Shown one piece after another: positions 51,307 through 59,819 of a stretch of 64,000 bases of DNA. Source of the stretch: Nitrospirota bacterium. Its GTDB lineage: Bacteria; Nitrospirota; Thermodesulfovibrionia; Thermodesulfovibrionales; JdFR-88. Each line of letters starts with the position of its first letter. The stretch's first letter is position 1. The notes under the pieces were generated by a model. That model was not told the DNA's origin. It was given only the letters and a program-made list of their open reading frames with translations, and searched no databases. Made by a program: the position numbers and the translations under genes. The stretch spans positions 1 through 64,000 of the forward strand of contig JACWAF010000035.1 of NCBI GenBank assembly GCA_014874185.1, written 5' to 3'.

Positions 51307-53031
51307 CTATCTTATGTAAGCTTCGGTGACATAGCGGAGCATCATCCGGTGGGTATTGAAATAATAGGCGTTCTTCCCGATGGCGTTCTGCATCATCTTT
51401 ATCCACGTGCGCCGGTTCTCGTAAAACATTGGGATCACTATATTCTCAAGTTTCGCGTATAAATCCTCCGCGTCCTGCTGGTCGCGTCCCCCGATATAGT
51501 CCATCTCCTCCGAGGGGGGCGGGCCGATGGACCATCCGGTATATCCCTCGATGTGGCCTTCTATCCACCAGCCGTCAAGGACGCTGAAATTAGGCACGCC
51601 GTTGTGCGCGGCCTTCATCCCCGATGTGCCGGACGCCTCGCGCGGCCTCTGGGGCGTATTCAGCCAGACATCGACCCCGGAGATCAACTTCAGGGCCATC
51701 TCCATGTCGTAATTCTCTAAATAGGCGGCTTTGACGCTCCCCCGGAGTTTCTTTATGCATTCGAATACGTGCTTGATCATCATCTTGCCGGGGTTGTCCT
51801 TCGGGTGGGCCTTGCCGGCGAAGACCAGCTGTATCTTGCCGTTGCCGATGCGGGCAAGCCGTTCCAGGTCGCGGAAGAGGAGGTCCGCCCTCTTATAGGC
51901 CGTCGCCCTCCGGGCGTAGCCGATGGTAAGCGCATCGCAGTTCATGCCCGCGCCGGTTTTGGCATTCACGTAATCTATGAGGTTTTTCTTCGTCTCCATG
52001 TGGGCGCCCCACAGCTCCTCTTCGGGAATGCGGCCCACGCGCACAAAAAGCTCCGGCTCGTTGGCCCAGCCCTGCAGGTACTTGTCGTAAACCCTGCGCA
52101 TGCTGTCGCACGTCCAGGTGAAGGAATGCACGCCGTTTGTAATGGAGGAGAACTCGTACCCGGGGAACATCCGCATCGAGACCTCGCGGTGCTTCTTGGC
52201 CACCCCGTTCACATACTCGCTGAGGTTCAGGGCGAGATGCGTCATGTTCAGCCTGTCCGGCCCGGCAAGTTTTTTAAGGACCCTTAGAGGGATTACCTCA
52301 CCTACTATCTCCCTGAAGAGTTCGTAGGAGAACCTGTCATGGCCCGCCTCCACTGGCGTATGGCTTGTGAAGACGCAAAGCTCTTTCACGCGGTCCACGT
52401 CCCAGATCAGGTCTTCCTCCCATACGGATTCGATGTCCTTCCGGTACTCCAGAAGCAATTCCAGGGTCAGGAGGCTAGCGTGCCCCTCGTTCATATGGTA
52501 TTTTTTAATGTCCAGCCCCAGTTTCCTCAGTATCCGCACGCCGCCTATGCCCAGGATGGCCTCCTGCTTCAGCCTGTAGCGGTCATCCCCGCCGTACAGG
52601 TAAGAGGTAAGCTCCCGGTCTTCAGGAGTGTTCTCAGGCAGGTCGGTATCCAGGAAGAATATCGGCACCTTCCCGCCGGTCACGCTCCGCTGTACGAATA
52701 TCCACGCGCGTATCGCCACCGGTCTTCCGCTCAGTTCCAGATAGACCTTCTCCGGGAGCGCGTCCATGAATTTTTCGGGCTGCCAGAGCGCGGGCCTTTC
52801 CGTCTGGTTGCCTTCGGCATCCAGCACCTGCCTGAAATAGCCCTTCCTGCTGATAAGGGTTACGGCCACCATGGGCACCTTCAGGTCCGCCGCCGAACGG
52901 ATGGTGTCGCCCGCCAGCACCCCAAGGCCGCCGCTGTAGGTGTGTATATCGTTCTGAATGCCTATCTCCATGGAGAGATAGGCTATTTTTGGCTCCCGGA
53001 GGAACTCGGCCAGGATTCGAGAGGGCTCCAT
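51307..53031 (-). CDS. glgP: alpha-glucan phosphorylase (GlgP-like, short type)
   Basis: 574 residues. It breaks alpha-1,4-glucan with phosphate to glucose 1-phosphate. The start, IAYLSMEIGIQNDIHTYSGGLGVLAGDTI, and the PLP site SGTSGMKAAHNGVPNFSVLDGWW identify the family. It is shorter than classical phosphorylase (about 800), as usual for the thermophile-type alpha-glucan phosphorylases. The gene stands alone; its 3' end is 122 bases from the CDF gene start. Confidence 0.92.
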   Translation of the reverse strand: MEPSRILAEFLREPKIAYLSMEIGIQNDIHTYSGGLGVLAGDTIRSAADLKVPMVAVTLISRKGYFRQVLDAEGNQTERPALWQPEKFMDALPEKVYLELSGRPVAIRAWIFVQRSVTGGKVPIFFLDTDLPENTPEDRELTSYLYGGDDRYRLKQEAILGIGGVRILRKLGLDIKKYHMNEGHASLLTLELLLEYRKDIESVWEEDLIWDVDRVKELCVFTSHTPVEAGHDRFSYELFREIVGEVIPLRVLKKLAGPDRLNMTHLALNLSEYVNGVAKKHREVSMRMFPGYEFSSITNGVHSFTWTCDSMRRVYDKYLQGWANEPELFVRVGRIPEEELWGAHMETKKNLIDYVNAKTGAGMNCDALTIGYARRATAYKRADLLFRDLERLARIGNGKIQLVFAGKAHPKDNPGKMMIKHVFECIKKLRGSVKAAYLENYDMEMALKLISGVDVWLNTPQRPREASGTSGMKAAHNGVPNFSVLDGWWIEGHIEGYTGWSIGPPPSEEMDYIGGRDQQDAEDLYAKLENIVIPMFYENRRTWIKMMQNAIGKNAYYFNTHRMMLRYVTEAYIR

Positions 53032-53170
53032 AGAATTAAATTTTAGGGGAAACCCCCTCCCGATACAAGCTTTAATCTTGAACCTGTCTCAAACTCGCTT
53101 CAGAACCGATTTTTGAGACAGGTTCTTATGTTAGAATAGGTGAATTCCGTCAGAAGCGAGGTTTGGCCCG

Positions 53171-53968
53171 ATGTTCAATTTGAAAGCCGTCGAAAACCGC
53201 CATCTTGGCCTGGACTACAGGTTCAAATTCAAATGCCATAAGGGAATATCCTGCTTCACGCAGTGCTGCTCCAACATAGATATCATGCTCACCCCCTATG
53301 ACATCCTGCGCCTTAAAAAACGGCTTGGCATGACGAGCTACGAATTCCTGGATAAATACGCAGTCATAAAAGAGGACGAAAAGTCCTCCCACCCCTACGC
53401 CTATCTCAAGATGGACAGCACCCCCGAACGCAGATGTCCTTTTGTTGTGGTGCCGGACGGCTGCACCCTTTATCCCGACCGCCCCGTAAGCTGCCGGTAT
53501 TATCCCGTGGGCCAGGGCACCCTGAAGAAAAAAGACGACCAGGACAACATCGTCCACGAGGAGTTTTACTTTTTCGTAAAAGAACCCCATTGCAAGGGGT
53601 TCCTGGAACCGGACCTCTGGACAATAGCCAGCTGGAAAGACGACCAGGAGATCACCCTCTACGACGGCATGAACCGCGAGTGGAAACAGCTTTTGATGAG
53701 GCGCAACCTCCCCAACACACCCGCCCTGAACCCTAAAAAGAAGGCCCAGTTCCTGATGGCAAGCTACGACCTGGACACATTTAAAAAATACGTCTTCGAG
53801 AGCAAGTTCCTGCAGGTCTTCGATGTCCCCGATGCCGAATTGGAAGAGCTGAAGAACTCCGAAGAGGCGCTCATGAAACTGGGTTTCAAATACCTCAAGT
53901 TCATCCTCGGCCTGGAAAAGACCCTCCAGGTGCGCGACAGCGCTTTGAAAGAAAAGAAGAAAGAGTAA
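53171..53968 (+). CDS. YkgJ-family cysteine-cluster protein
   Basis: 265 residues. The Cys motif is GISCFTQCCSNIDIMLTPYD near residue 30, followed by RCPFVVVPDGCTLYPDRPVSCRYYPVG, matching CxxxCC...CPF...C...RPxxCRxYP of the zinc/iron-binding (YkgJ) family. This cluster probably binds a metal; enzymatic function is unknown. The C-terminus is a charged helical tail. It has a small ribosome site, and the gene is divergent from glgP. Confidence 0.87.
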   Translation: MFNLKAVENRHLGLDYRFKFKCHKGISCFTQCCSNIDIMLTPYDILRLKKRLGMTSYEFLDKYAVIKEDEKSSHPYAYLKMDSTPERRCPFVVVPDGCTLYPDRPVSCRYYPVGQGTLKKKDDQDNIVHEEFYFFVKEPHCKGFLEPDLWTIASWKDDQEITLYDGMNREWKQLLMRRNLPNTPALNPKKKAQFLMASYDLDTFKKYVFESKFLQVFDVPDAELEELKNSEEALMKLGFKYLKFILGLEKTLQVRDSALKEKKKE

Positions 53969-53973
53969 AGGAC

Positions 53974-54085
53974 CACTTTTCTTTTTTGTAAAAAGCAAAG
54001 TAGCAAAAGAAGAGAAACATTAAATACGGGGCTGAAGCCCCTTGGGTCTCTTTGCTGTCCCACGGTCCGTGGGCTTTCTCTTATA
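53974..54085. repeat. intergenic hairpin repeat
   Basis: ACTTTTCTTTTTTGTAAAAA and, further on, CCCACGG-TCC-GTGGG and CTTTCTCT-TATA-AGAGAAAG (near 54070-54089). It shares arms with the repeat blocks near 8560, 22936 and 58040. It lies between convergent genes. Confidence 0.5.
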
Positions 54086-54107
54086 AGAGAAAGAAGAATC
54101 CGTTGAC

Positions 54108-54467
54108 TTACTCTGCTTTTTCCAGTTCCTGTTTGATCCAGGTCTCCAAGGCGGGGCTGAGGGGGTACATGCCCTGAATGTCTTTTACTCCCTTTACGGC
54201 GTCCCAGAGGAATTCCTCGGGAGCGTCTGTGACCTCTCCGACGGTTTTAGACCGGAGCTGGTAGTTTTTCATGAGCATGAGGATGGGTTTCGGCATGCCT
54301 TCCATGAAATCGACATAGAGGAAAAACCCCTGTGTTTCATTACAAAGGTCTTCGGGGCTTTTCCCCTGCGGGAAACGCGGCCTGAACAAAAGCTCCGGCG
54401 TGAGGTCGAAGCGCAGGTTCTGTACGAAAGTCTTGTTTTTTACGAGGCGTGAGATTTTTACTTCCAT
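54108..54467 (-). CDS. hypothetical protein
   Basis: 119 residues, with no signal peptide or membrane segment: MEVKISRLVKNKTFVQNLRF, FFLYVDFMEGMPKPILMLM, AVKGVKDIQGMYPLSPALET. Composition is ordinary for a cytosolic protein. I recognise no family. The MITE-like repeat copy 2 begins 13 bases upstream of its start, in its promoter region. Confidence 0.65.
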   Translation of the reverse strand: MEVKISRLVKNKTFVQNLRFDLTPELLFRPRFPQGKSPEDLCNETQGFFLYVDFMEGMPKPILMLMKNYQLRSKTVGEVTDAPEEFLWDAVKGVKDIQGMYPLSPALETWIKQELEKAE

Positions 54468-54480
54468 GGTCTCCTTCTAA

Positions 54481-54632
54481 TTATTAACAGTCTCATAATT
54501 GAACAGACATTTTGACTGGAAAATCTCCCCTCACCCCTCTTTTCCAAAGAGGGGTAATTCCTCCCTTTGGCAAAGGGAGGTCAGGAGGGATTTTCCAATA
54601 AATAAGCGCATCCTATCATGAGATGTTAATAA
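54481..54632. mobile_element. MITE-like repeat, copy 2 (152 bp)
   Basis: The reverse-complement counterpart of 10154-10359. Its ends TTATTAACAGTCTCATAAT and ATCATGAGATGTTAATAA are near-perfect inverted repeats. The inside holds ATCTCCCCTCACCCC and GGGGTAATTCCTCCCTTTGG. It lacks the extra internal stretch found in copy 1, so this is likely the standard form. Confidence 0.75.
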
Positions 54633-54696
54633 ATCATGCGATCAAAAAGAAAAGCGGCCCATGCCGCTTTGCTAAAAAGCCTTTAAAAAAGGCCGG

Positions 54697-55053
54697 TCAG
54701 GCATGACCTATGCCGCCCCCGGACTCTTCCTTCCATTTCTCTATGGCGGCCCCTTCCACGTCCTGGAGCATCTCTTTCTTGGCCCTCTCCAGTCTCTCAA
54801 GGGGGAGCTTAAGTTTTTTGGCCAGGTCATTCAAGCTCTGCCCCGCCATGAAATGCAGCTCCGCTATCAGCACCTTGAGGGAATCGTCCAGGATGGCCGT
54901 CTTGAGGGCCTCGTCCTTGACCTCCACAAGCCCCGCGGCCTGTTCGAATGAGAGCCCCTGCTGGACGGCGCTCTTCACCTTCTTCATGGATTCCTCGTAG
55001 AGCTTGTCCTCTTCGGACTCCGGCACGTCTTTATACCATGGGCCTTCCGCCAT
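54697..55053 (-). CDS. hypothetical protein with HTH-like C-terminus
   Basis: About 118 residues from ATG 55053; an ATG six codons earlier is also open. Residues 70-100 (HFMAGQSLNDLAKKLKLP and ERAKKEMLQD) look like a helix-turn-helix. The rest is helical and charged. It may be a small DNA-binding protein, but no family is recognised. It lies upstream of and divergent to miaA. Confidence 0.6.
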   Translation of the reverse strand: MAEGPWYKDVPESEEDKLYEESMKKVKSAVQQGLSFEQAAGLVEVKDEALKTAILDDSLKVLIAELHFMAGQSLNDLAKKLKLPLERLERAKKEMLQDVEGAAIEKWKEESGGGIGHA

Positions 55054-55169
55054 GTGTAAATGATAGCACAAAAATATTCTTCATTCCCGGCCGGGATAGG
55101 TGGATAAGGAAAACTAATCGGGGGAAAAGACATTTTTAACCCCCCGCGCCCAAATGTTATCCTAAAAAT

Positions 55170-56105
55170 ATGAACAAGGTAATCATCCTGCTGGGCCCCA
55201 CCGCAGTGGGCAAATCGGGTGCCGCGGTCCTCCTGGCAAAAGAGCTTCACACAGGGATAATCAGTGCCGATTCGATGCAGGTCTACAGACATATGGATAT
55301 CGGCACGGCAAAGCCCCCGCCCGCCGAACTCGCCCAGGTCCCCCACCACCTTATAAACATAGTAGAGCCCCGGGAAGAGTTCAGCGCCGGAAGATTTCTG
55401 GAGCTCGCCGTCCCCATAATCGAAAGGCTGCATTCGGAAGGGAAAATACCTGTAATCGCGGGCGGCACCGGCCTTTACATAAGGGCCATGACCAGGGGGC
55501 TCTTTCCGGGGCCCTCCGCAGACAGGGAACTCCGGGGCGAACTCCTCGAACAGGAGGCCGCCTCGCCCGGCTGTCTGCATTCCCTGTTAAAGGAGATTGA
55601 CCCGGAGAGCGCGGCAGGGCTTTCAGAAGGCGATGCCAGACGGATAGTGCGCGCATTGGAGGTTTCTTATAAATCGGATGGAAAGGCGGCAAGCGGGCTT
55701 AAAAAGGCCCTTACCGCCCCGCTCCCCTACGAGTTCATAAAAATAGGCATCACGCGGGACCGGAAAGAGCTTTATTCCCTTATCGAAAAACGGGTGGACG
55801 AAATGCTCGCGGATGGGTTTTTGCAGGAGGTGCAAAGGGTGCTTTCCATGGGCCCCTCGCAGACCGCGATGCAGGCAATCGGCTACAAGGAGCTTTCCGG
55901 CTGTCTGAGAGGCGAATGCAACCTGGAGGAGGCAATCAGGCTTGTAAAAAGGAACACCAGACGCTATGCGAAAAGACAGTTCACCTGGTTTAAAAAGGAA
56001 GAGGGCGTAACCTGGGTGGACGTGACCGGGATATACTACCCCGGGGGTATTTACCGCAAACTGAAGGAGGGTTGCGGGGCCGTCCTGAAATCTCATGACG
56101 GTTGA
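55170..56105 (+). CDS. miaA: tRNA dimethylallyltransferase
   Basis: 311 residues. It adds dimethylallyl to A37 of tRNAs that read U-starting codons. Motifs are IILLGPTAVGKSGAAVLLAKE (P-loop), ISADSMQVYRHMDIGTAKP, AGGTGLYIRAM and ARRYAKRQFTWFK-type end (RRYAKRQFTWFK). It is followed 65 bases later by hfq, the usual bacterial pairing. Confidence 0.95.
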   Translation: MNKVIILLGPTAVGKSGAAVLLAKELHTGIISADSMQVYRHMDIGTAKPPPAELAQVPHHLINIVEPREEFSAGRFLELAVPIIERLHSEGKIPVIAGGTGLYIRAMTRGLFPGPSADRELRGELLEQEAASPGCLHSLLKEIDPESAAGLSEGDARRIVRALEVSYKSDGKAASGLKKALTAPLPYEFIKIGITRDRKELYSLIEKRVDEMLADGFLQEVQRVLSMGPSQTAMQAIGYKELSGCLRGECNLEEAIRLVKRNTRRYAKRQFTWFKKEEGVTWVDVTGIYYPGGIYRKLKEGCGAVLKSHDG

Positions 56106-56170
56106 ATTTCCCAGCGGAATGCATTATGGTAAAATGAATGCCGCAGCTATTTATTTTAGGGGGAGGACAG

Positions 56171-56407
56171 ATGATCGCCAATAAGACCCAATCCTTGCAG
56201 GACGCCTATCTTAACAGGCTCAGAAAAGACAAAGTCCCGGTTGTAATCTATCTGACAAACGGCATACGGCTGCGGGGTACGATCAAGGGCTTTGACAGCT
56301 TCGTCGTTCTGCTGAAAGGTGCCAGCCCGCAGCTCATCTACAAGCACGCCATATCCACCATCCTCCCCGAAAAGGAAATAGAGACGGACACTAATGACGG
56401 GGTATAA
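56171..56407 (+). CDS. hfq: RNA-binding protein Hfq
   Basis: 78 residues from ATG 56171 after GGGGGAGGA. Sm1 and Sm2 motifs are seen in [20 protein letters not shown] and [12 protein letters not shown]. It helps small RNAs pair with mRNA. It is short of a long C-terminal tail. The last bases overlap the NUDIX gene (start at 56394). Confidence 0.95.
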   Translation: MIANKTQSLQDAYLNRLRKDKVPVVIYLTNGIRLRGTIKGFDSFVVLLKGASPQLIYKHAISTILPEKEIETDTNDGV

Positions 56408-56792
56408 AAACCCGGTCCCCACAGTGGACATAATCATAGAGTGTGGGGGCGGGGTAGTGCTGATAGAGAGAAAGAATCCGCCTTTTGGATGGGCCATCCC
56501 CGGCGGATTTGTGGACTGGGGTGAAACGATAGAAGAAACCGCGGTTAGGGAGGCCAGGGAAGAGACCGGTCTGGACGTGCGGCTTATAAGGCAGTTCCAT
56601 ACCTATTCCGATCCGAAGAGGGACCCCCGGCACCACACCATAACGACCGTGTTCATCGCTGAAGGCGGAGGCGATCTTCAGGCGGCCGATGACGCGAAAG
56701 CGGCAGGCGTCTTCACCCGCGGCAATCTCCCGGCCCCGCTCGCTTTCGACCACGAACAGATACTGGATGATTATTTCAACAGGAGGTATTAG
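56394..56792 (+). CDS. NUDIX hydrolase
   Basis: 132 residues. The NUDIX box is [23 protein letters not shown] at about 40-62, which binds Mg and hydrolyses a nucleoside diphosphate linked to X. Substrate unknown, ADP-ribose or a similar small nucleotide is likely by size. Its start overlaps hfq by 14 bases. Confidence 0.9.
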   Translation: MTGYKNPVPTVDIIIECGGGVVLIERKNPPFGWAIPGGFVDWGETIEETAVREAREETGLDVRLIRQFHTYSDPKRDPRHHTITTVFIAEGGGDLQAADDAKAAGVFTRGNLPAPLAFDHEQILDDYFNRRY

Positions 56793-56798
56793 AGTTAG

Positions 56799-57467
56799 AT
56801 GCTGAAGGAAATGAGGAGGCACGCCAAGTACTTCTATGTCCTTTTCATTATAATCATACTCTCGTTCATCTTTTGGGGCATTGGGAGCAGCAGGCTGGAA
56901 AAGGGGAACAAGGACGAGGTAGTGGCCGATGTAGGCGGTCAGAAGATCAGTATTCAGGACTACTGGACGGCTTACGATAACGTGGAGCAGTCCTTCAGGG
57001 CCCTTCACCCGGACCAGTTCGACGACAAGATGCGGGCGGAACTGAAAAAACGGATGCTCAATGAGCTGATAATCCAGAAAGTGCTCCTCATAGCGGCGCA
57101 TAAGGCCGGCTTGCAAGTGAGCGACCGGGAACTGCAGGACGCGATAACCAGCGACCCGAATTTCTCCCGCAACGGCATGTTCGTGAAGGAGATATACCTG
57201 CGCACACTTGAGCTTAACCATCTGGACCCCGGCACGTATGAAGCGGCTAAAAGGCAGGAACTCCTGGCCAACAAGATGAGAAGGCTGGTCGAAGACCCGG
57301 TAGAGCTGAGCCCGGCGGAGATCGCCTCGCTTCCGAAGGACCCGAAGACCGCCCAGATGGTGGAAAGCACAGTCCTCGGCATGAAAAAGGAGCGCGTGCT
57401 CAACTCCTATCTGGCCGGCATCGAAAAGAATATCACGATAACCGTGAACGAAAAACTCACCTCATAG
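56799..57467 (+). CDS. membrane-anchored SurA N-terminal (PpiD-like) chaperone
   Basis: 222 residues. There is one membrane helix (13-31, VLFIIIILSFIFWGIGS), then a SurA_N/PpiD chaperone domain (VADVGGQKISIQDYWTAYDN, MLNELIIQKVLLIAAHKAGL, VSDRELQDAI). No parvulin PPIase domain follows, so it is the chaperone half only. It should act on newly exported proteins in the periplasm. It follows the NUDIX gene by 6 bases and ends at a terminator. Confidence 0.82.
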   Translation: MLKEMRRHAKYFYVLFIIIILSFIFWGIGSSRLEKGNKDEVVADVGGQKISIQDYWTAYDNVEQSFRALHPDQFDDKMRAELKKRMLNELIIQKVLLIAAHKAGLQVSDRELQDAITSDPNFSRNGMFVKEIYLRTLELNHLDPGTYEAAKRQELLANKMRRLVEDPVELSPAEIASLPKDPKTAQMVESTVLGMKKERVLNSYLAGIEKNITITVNEKLTS

Positions 57468-57489
57468 CTGCCGGAATCGATTCGTGAGA

Positions 57490-57523
57490 AAGGGGGATTG
57501 TGAATCCTGAATCCCCCTTTTTT
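57490..57523 (+). terminator. intrinsic terminator after the SurA_N gene
   Basis: AAGGGGGATT (57490-57499) and AATCCCCCTT (57510-57519) form a 10-bp stem followed by T. Confidence 0.85.
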
Positions 57524-57606
57524 GTGCCCGGCGGGCCCCGTCTTCATTGACTTTTGTCGAAGGGGTCTTTTATATTTCTTTTAAAGTTTTTTTTAAAGGA
57601 GCCTTT

Positions 57607-57987
57607 ATGCGCAAGAGCTTTGCAGCCGTGGTCCTGATCGCTTCCCTCCTGGCCTCCGGATGTGTGCCGCTCGTTATCGGAGCAGGGGCCGGGGCGGCTG
57701 GAATGACCTGGTACAGGGGAAAACTGGAAGACAATCTGGCGGTCCCCATACAGAAGGCCCATGCGGCCTTCATGGCGGGCCTTAAAGACCTGAAGATACA
57801 GGTCGATGAAGACAAGGCCGATAACCTGGTGGGCCATATAGTGGGCAGGCTGGCAAGCGGCGACCCTGTGAACATAGATTTCAAGTCCATTAGCAGCAAT
57901 ACCACGCAGGTCACTATCAGGGTGGGCCTTTTCGGCAACAAGGAATACGCCGAAAGGATCCTGGAAGCCGCCCGCGCGTACCTGTAA
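57607..57987 (+). CDS. DUF3568-like lipoprotein
   Basis: 126 residues from ATG 57607, with AAAGGAG. The lipoprotein signal LLASGC at residues 14-19 marks Cys19, which would be lipidated. The remaining domain (TWYRGKLEDNLAVPIQKAHA, NIDFKSISSNTTQVTIRVG) matches the DUF3568 pattern. Its function is unknown; it is attached to a membrane of the cell envelope. Confidence 0.82.
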   Translation: MRKSFAAVVLIASLLASGCVPLVIGAGAGAAGMTWYRGKLEDNLAVPIQKAHAAFMAGLKDLKIQVDEDKADNLVGHIVGRLASGDPVNIDFKSISSNTTQVTIRVGLFGNKEYAERILEAARAYL

Positions 57988-58015
57988 AGCAATGGGGACG
58001 AAGCCCCGCAAAAAA

Positions 58016-58054
58016 GTAAAAGTTCTTTTGGTTCTTTTCTTACAAGAAAAGAAC
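58016..58054. repeat. intergenic hairpin repeat
   Basis: AAAAGTTCTTTTG and then GTTCTTTTCT-TACA-AGAAAAGAAC (58031-58054), a 10-bp perfect stem. It belongs to the same set as 8507, 22936 and 53974. Confidence 0.55.
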
Positions 58055-58182
58055 GGTCTTTGCCTTTATTTGCTTTAAAATCCTTTCTTATGCTATAACT
58101 TATAATCCTTGCTCCTTTCTTATGGGGAAGGGGCTGCTGGCCGCCTTTGGCGGCCCAATGACCACAAGGAGGCGCACAGAAG

Positions 58183-58563
58183 GTGAATTATTACGAAAAC
58201 TCCGTTATTCTCACCCCCACCCTCTCCGAGGACGCTGTCAAGGGCACCATCGAGAAGATAAAGTCCGTCATGCAGGAGGCCGGAGGGCAGGTCATCAAGG
58301 CCGATGAGTGGGGCTCGCGCAAGCTGGCCTACGAGATCAACAAGCAGAAAAGGGGCTTTTACGTCTTCTTCCTGCTGAAGGGGCCGGCCACTCTTGTGAA
58401 GAGGCTGGAAGAGCTTTACAAGGTCACGGACAATGTGATGAAGTTCATGGTTATAAAGCTTGGGCCCAAGGAAGTGAAGGCGCTTGAGGCGCAGCTCCAG
58501 CAGGCGCAAGCCCAGCAGGCCCAAACTTCGCAGGAGCAGGGAGAGGCCAAGCCAGGTGTTTAA
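58183..58563 (+). CDS. rpsF: 30S ribosomal protein S6
   Basis: 126 residues from GTG 58183 (AAGGAGG upstream). It reads NYYENSVILTPTLSEDAVKG, GSRKLAYEINKQKRGFYVFF and a C-terminal Gln/Ala-rich tail. S6 binds S18 in the small ribosomal subunit platform. Its end overlaps the ssb start by 8 bases. Confidence 0.95.
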   Translation: MNYYENSVILTPTLSEDAVKGTIEKIKSVMQEAGGQVIKADEWGSRKLAYEINKQKRGFYVFFLLKGPATLVKRLEELYKVTDNVMKFMVIKLGPKEVKALEAQLQQAQAQQAQTSQEQGEAKPGV

Positions 58564-58963
58564 CAAGGTAATCCTCATGGGCAACCTGACCAAGGACCCC
58601 GAACTCCGCTACAGTGCCCAGGGCACGCCGATAGGCACATTCAGGCTGGCCGTGAACTCGCGCGTGAAGCAGGGTGGAGAGTACAAGGACGAGACGCTCT
58701 TCATAGACGTGGTGGTATTCGGCAAGCAGGCCGAGCTTGCGGGCCAGTACCTGTCGAAGGGCAGGCCCGTCCTGGTGGAGGGCAGGCTCAGGGAGCGCAG
58801 CTGGGAGACCGATGGTCAGAAGCGCTCCAAGATGGAAGTCCTGGCCCAGTCCGTGCGGTTCCTTGGCGGCGGAGGAAGTAAACAGGAAGAAGGGGCCGCT
58901 CACGCCCCTGCGGACGAATTCGGCCCGCCTCCAGACGAGGCGGGGGATGTGGAGCCATTCTAG
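58556..58963 (+). CDS. ssb: single-stranded DNA-binding protein
   Basis: 135 residues from GTG 58556. The OB-fold is in NKVILMGNLTKDPELRYSAQ, FRLAVNSRV, ETLFIDVVVFGKQAEL and GRPVLVEGRL. The C-terminus ends in the acidic DVEPF, which binds SSB partners. It lies within the usual rpsF-ssb-rpsR order. Confidence 0.95.
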   Translation: MFNKVILMGNLTKDPELRYSAQGTPIGTFRLAVNSRVKQGGEYKDETLFIDVVVFGKQAELAGQYLSKGRPVLVEGRLRERSWETDGQKRSKMEVLAQSVRFLGGGGSKQEEGAAHAPADEFGPPPDEAGDVEPF

Positions 58964-58999
58964 ATGATAAAAAGCTCGAACAATAGAGGAGGAAGCAAA

Positions 59000-59224
59000 G
59001 TGCACAAGAAGTTCACTCACAGGAGAAAATTTTGCCGGTTTTGCGCCGACAAGGTGCCGTTTATAGATTACAAGGACCTGAAGACCCTTCGCGGCTATCT
59101 GACCGAGAGGGGGAAGATTCTGCCACGCAGGATGACCGGGGCCTGCGCCCTTCATCAGAGGGAGCTTACCGCGTCCGTGCAGAGGGCAAGGACTATAGCG
59201 CTTCTGGCCTTCATAGAAAAATAA
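59000..59224 (+). CDS. rpsR: 30S ribosomal protein S18
   Basis: 74 residues from GTG 59000, with AGAGGAGG (58985-58992). It reads [49 protein letters not shown]. An ATG at 58964 would add a non-conserved extension. rplI does not follow here, unlike many bacteria. Confidence 0.94.
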   Translation: MHKKFTHRRKFCRFCADKVPFIDYKDLKTLRGYLTERGKILPRRMTGACALHQRELTASVQRARTIALLAFIEK

Positions 59225-59506
59225 ATGCGCATCCCCAAGACATGGGTGCGGCCCCTGACCGGGCGGATCATCCATGACCTTCTTGAAAACCGCCAGATAG
59301 AGCCGCTCGTTGCCCCGGAGAAGCTCCTTGACGAGGCCGAGGCCATAATATTCGGGGAGCTTTCCGTGGAGGACCGGCTGAACGAAGAGGTGCGCGAGAT
59401 TTTAAAGAGGTACGACTCGGAGATCGAAAAGGGCCGGGTTGACTACAAGTCGCTCTTCGACAGGGTGAAGCAGAAGCTCGTGCAGGAAAGGAACATAGTC
59501 CTTTGA
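59225..59506 (+). CDS. DUF507-family protein (first)
   Basis: 93 residues beginning at the base after the rpsR stop. It contains TWVRPLTGRIIHDLLENRQI, then EEVREILKRYDSEIEKGRV and KQKLVQERNIVL. DUF507 proteins are small, helical and of unknown function, often encoded as pairs. Its stop overlaps the start of the second DUF507 gene (ATGA), so the two are probably subunits of one complex. Confidence 0.8.
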   Translation: MRIPKTWVRPLTGRIIHDLLENRQIEPLVAPEKLLDEAEAIIFGELSVEDRLNEEVREILKRYDSEIEKGRVDYKSLFDRVKQKLVQERNIVL

Positions 59507-59787
59507 TGCTCTCTGATGAAAAGATAACCCACCTGAGCCACGTGCTCCTCAGGGGGCTGGAGGACCGGGGGCTCATAAAGAAGCCCGCGGATCCCGCTGC
59601 GGCGAGGAAGACGATAAAGCGCGTCATCGCCGGCGAGCTCAAGGCCGGGGAGGCCATAGATGCGGCAGTGCGCAAGAAGCTCGAATCATACTCCAGGAAG
59701 ATCATCGAAGGGAGCCCCGAGTGGGAAGTCCTGTACAGGAAGTTCTACCAGGAGGAAGAGCTGAAAAGGGGAAGGTCCGAAGGATAG
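59506..59787 (+). CDS. DUF507-family protein (second)
   Basis: 93 residues from ATG 59506. It reads LSDEKITHLSHVLLRGLEDR, then AIDAAVRKKLESYSRKIIEG and SPEWEVLYRKFY. It is a paralogue of the first DUF507 gene; function unknown. The next gene, a diguanylate cyclase, can start inside or just after its end. Confidence 0.8.
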   Translation: MLSDEKITHLSHVLLRGLEDRGLIKKPADPAAARKTIKRVIAGELKAGEAIDAAVRKKLESYSRKIIEGSPEWEVLYRKFYQEEELKRGRSEG

Positions 59788-59819
59788 ACCCCGGAGGGCG
59801 TCTGAAGACCCGCCGCGCG

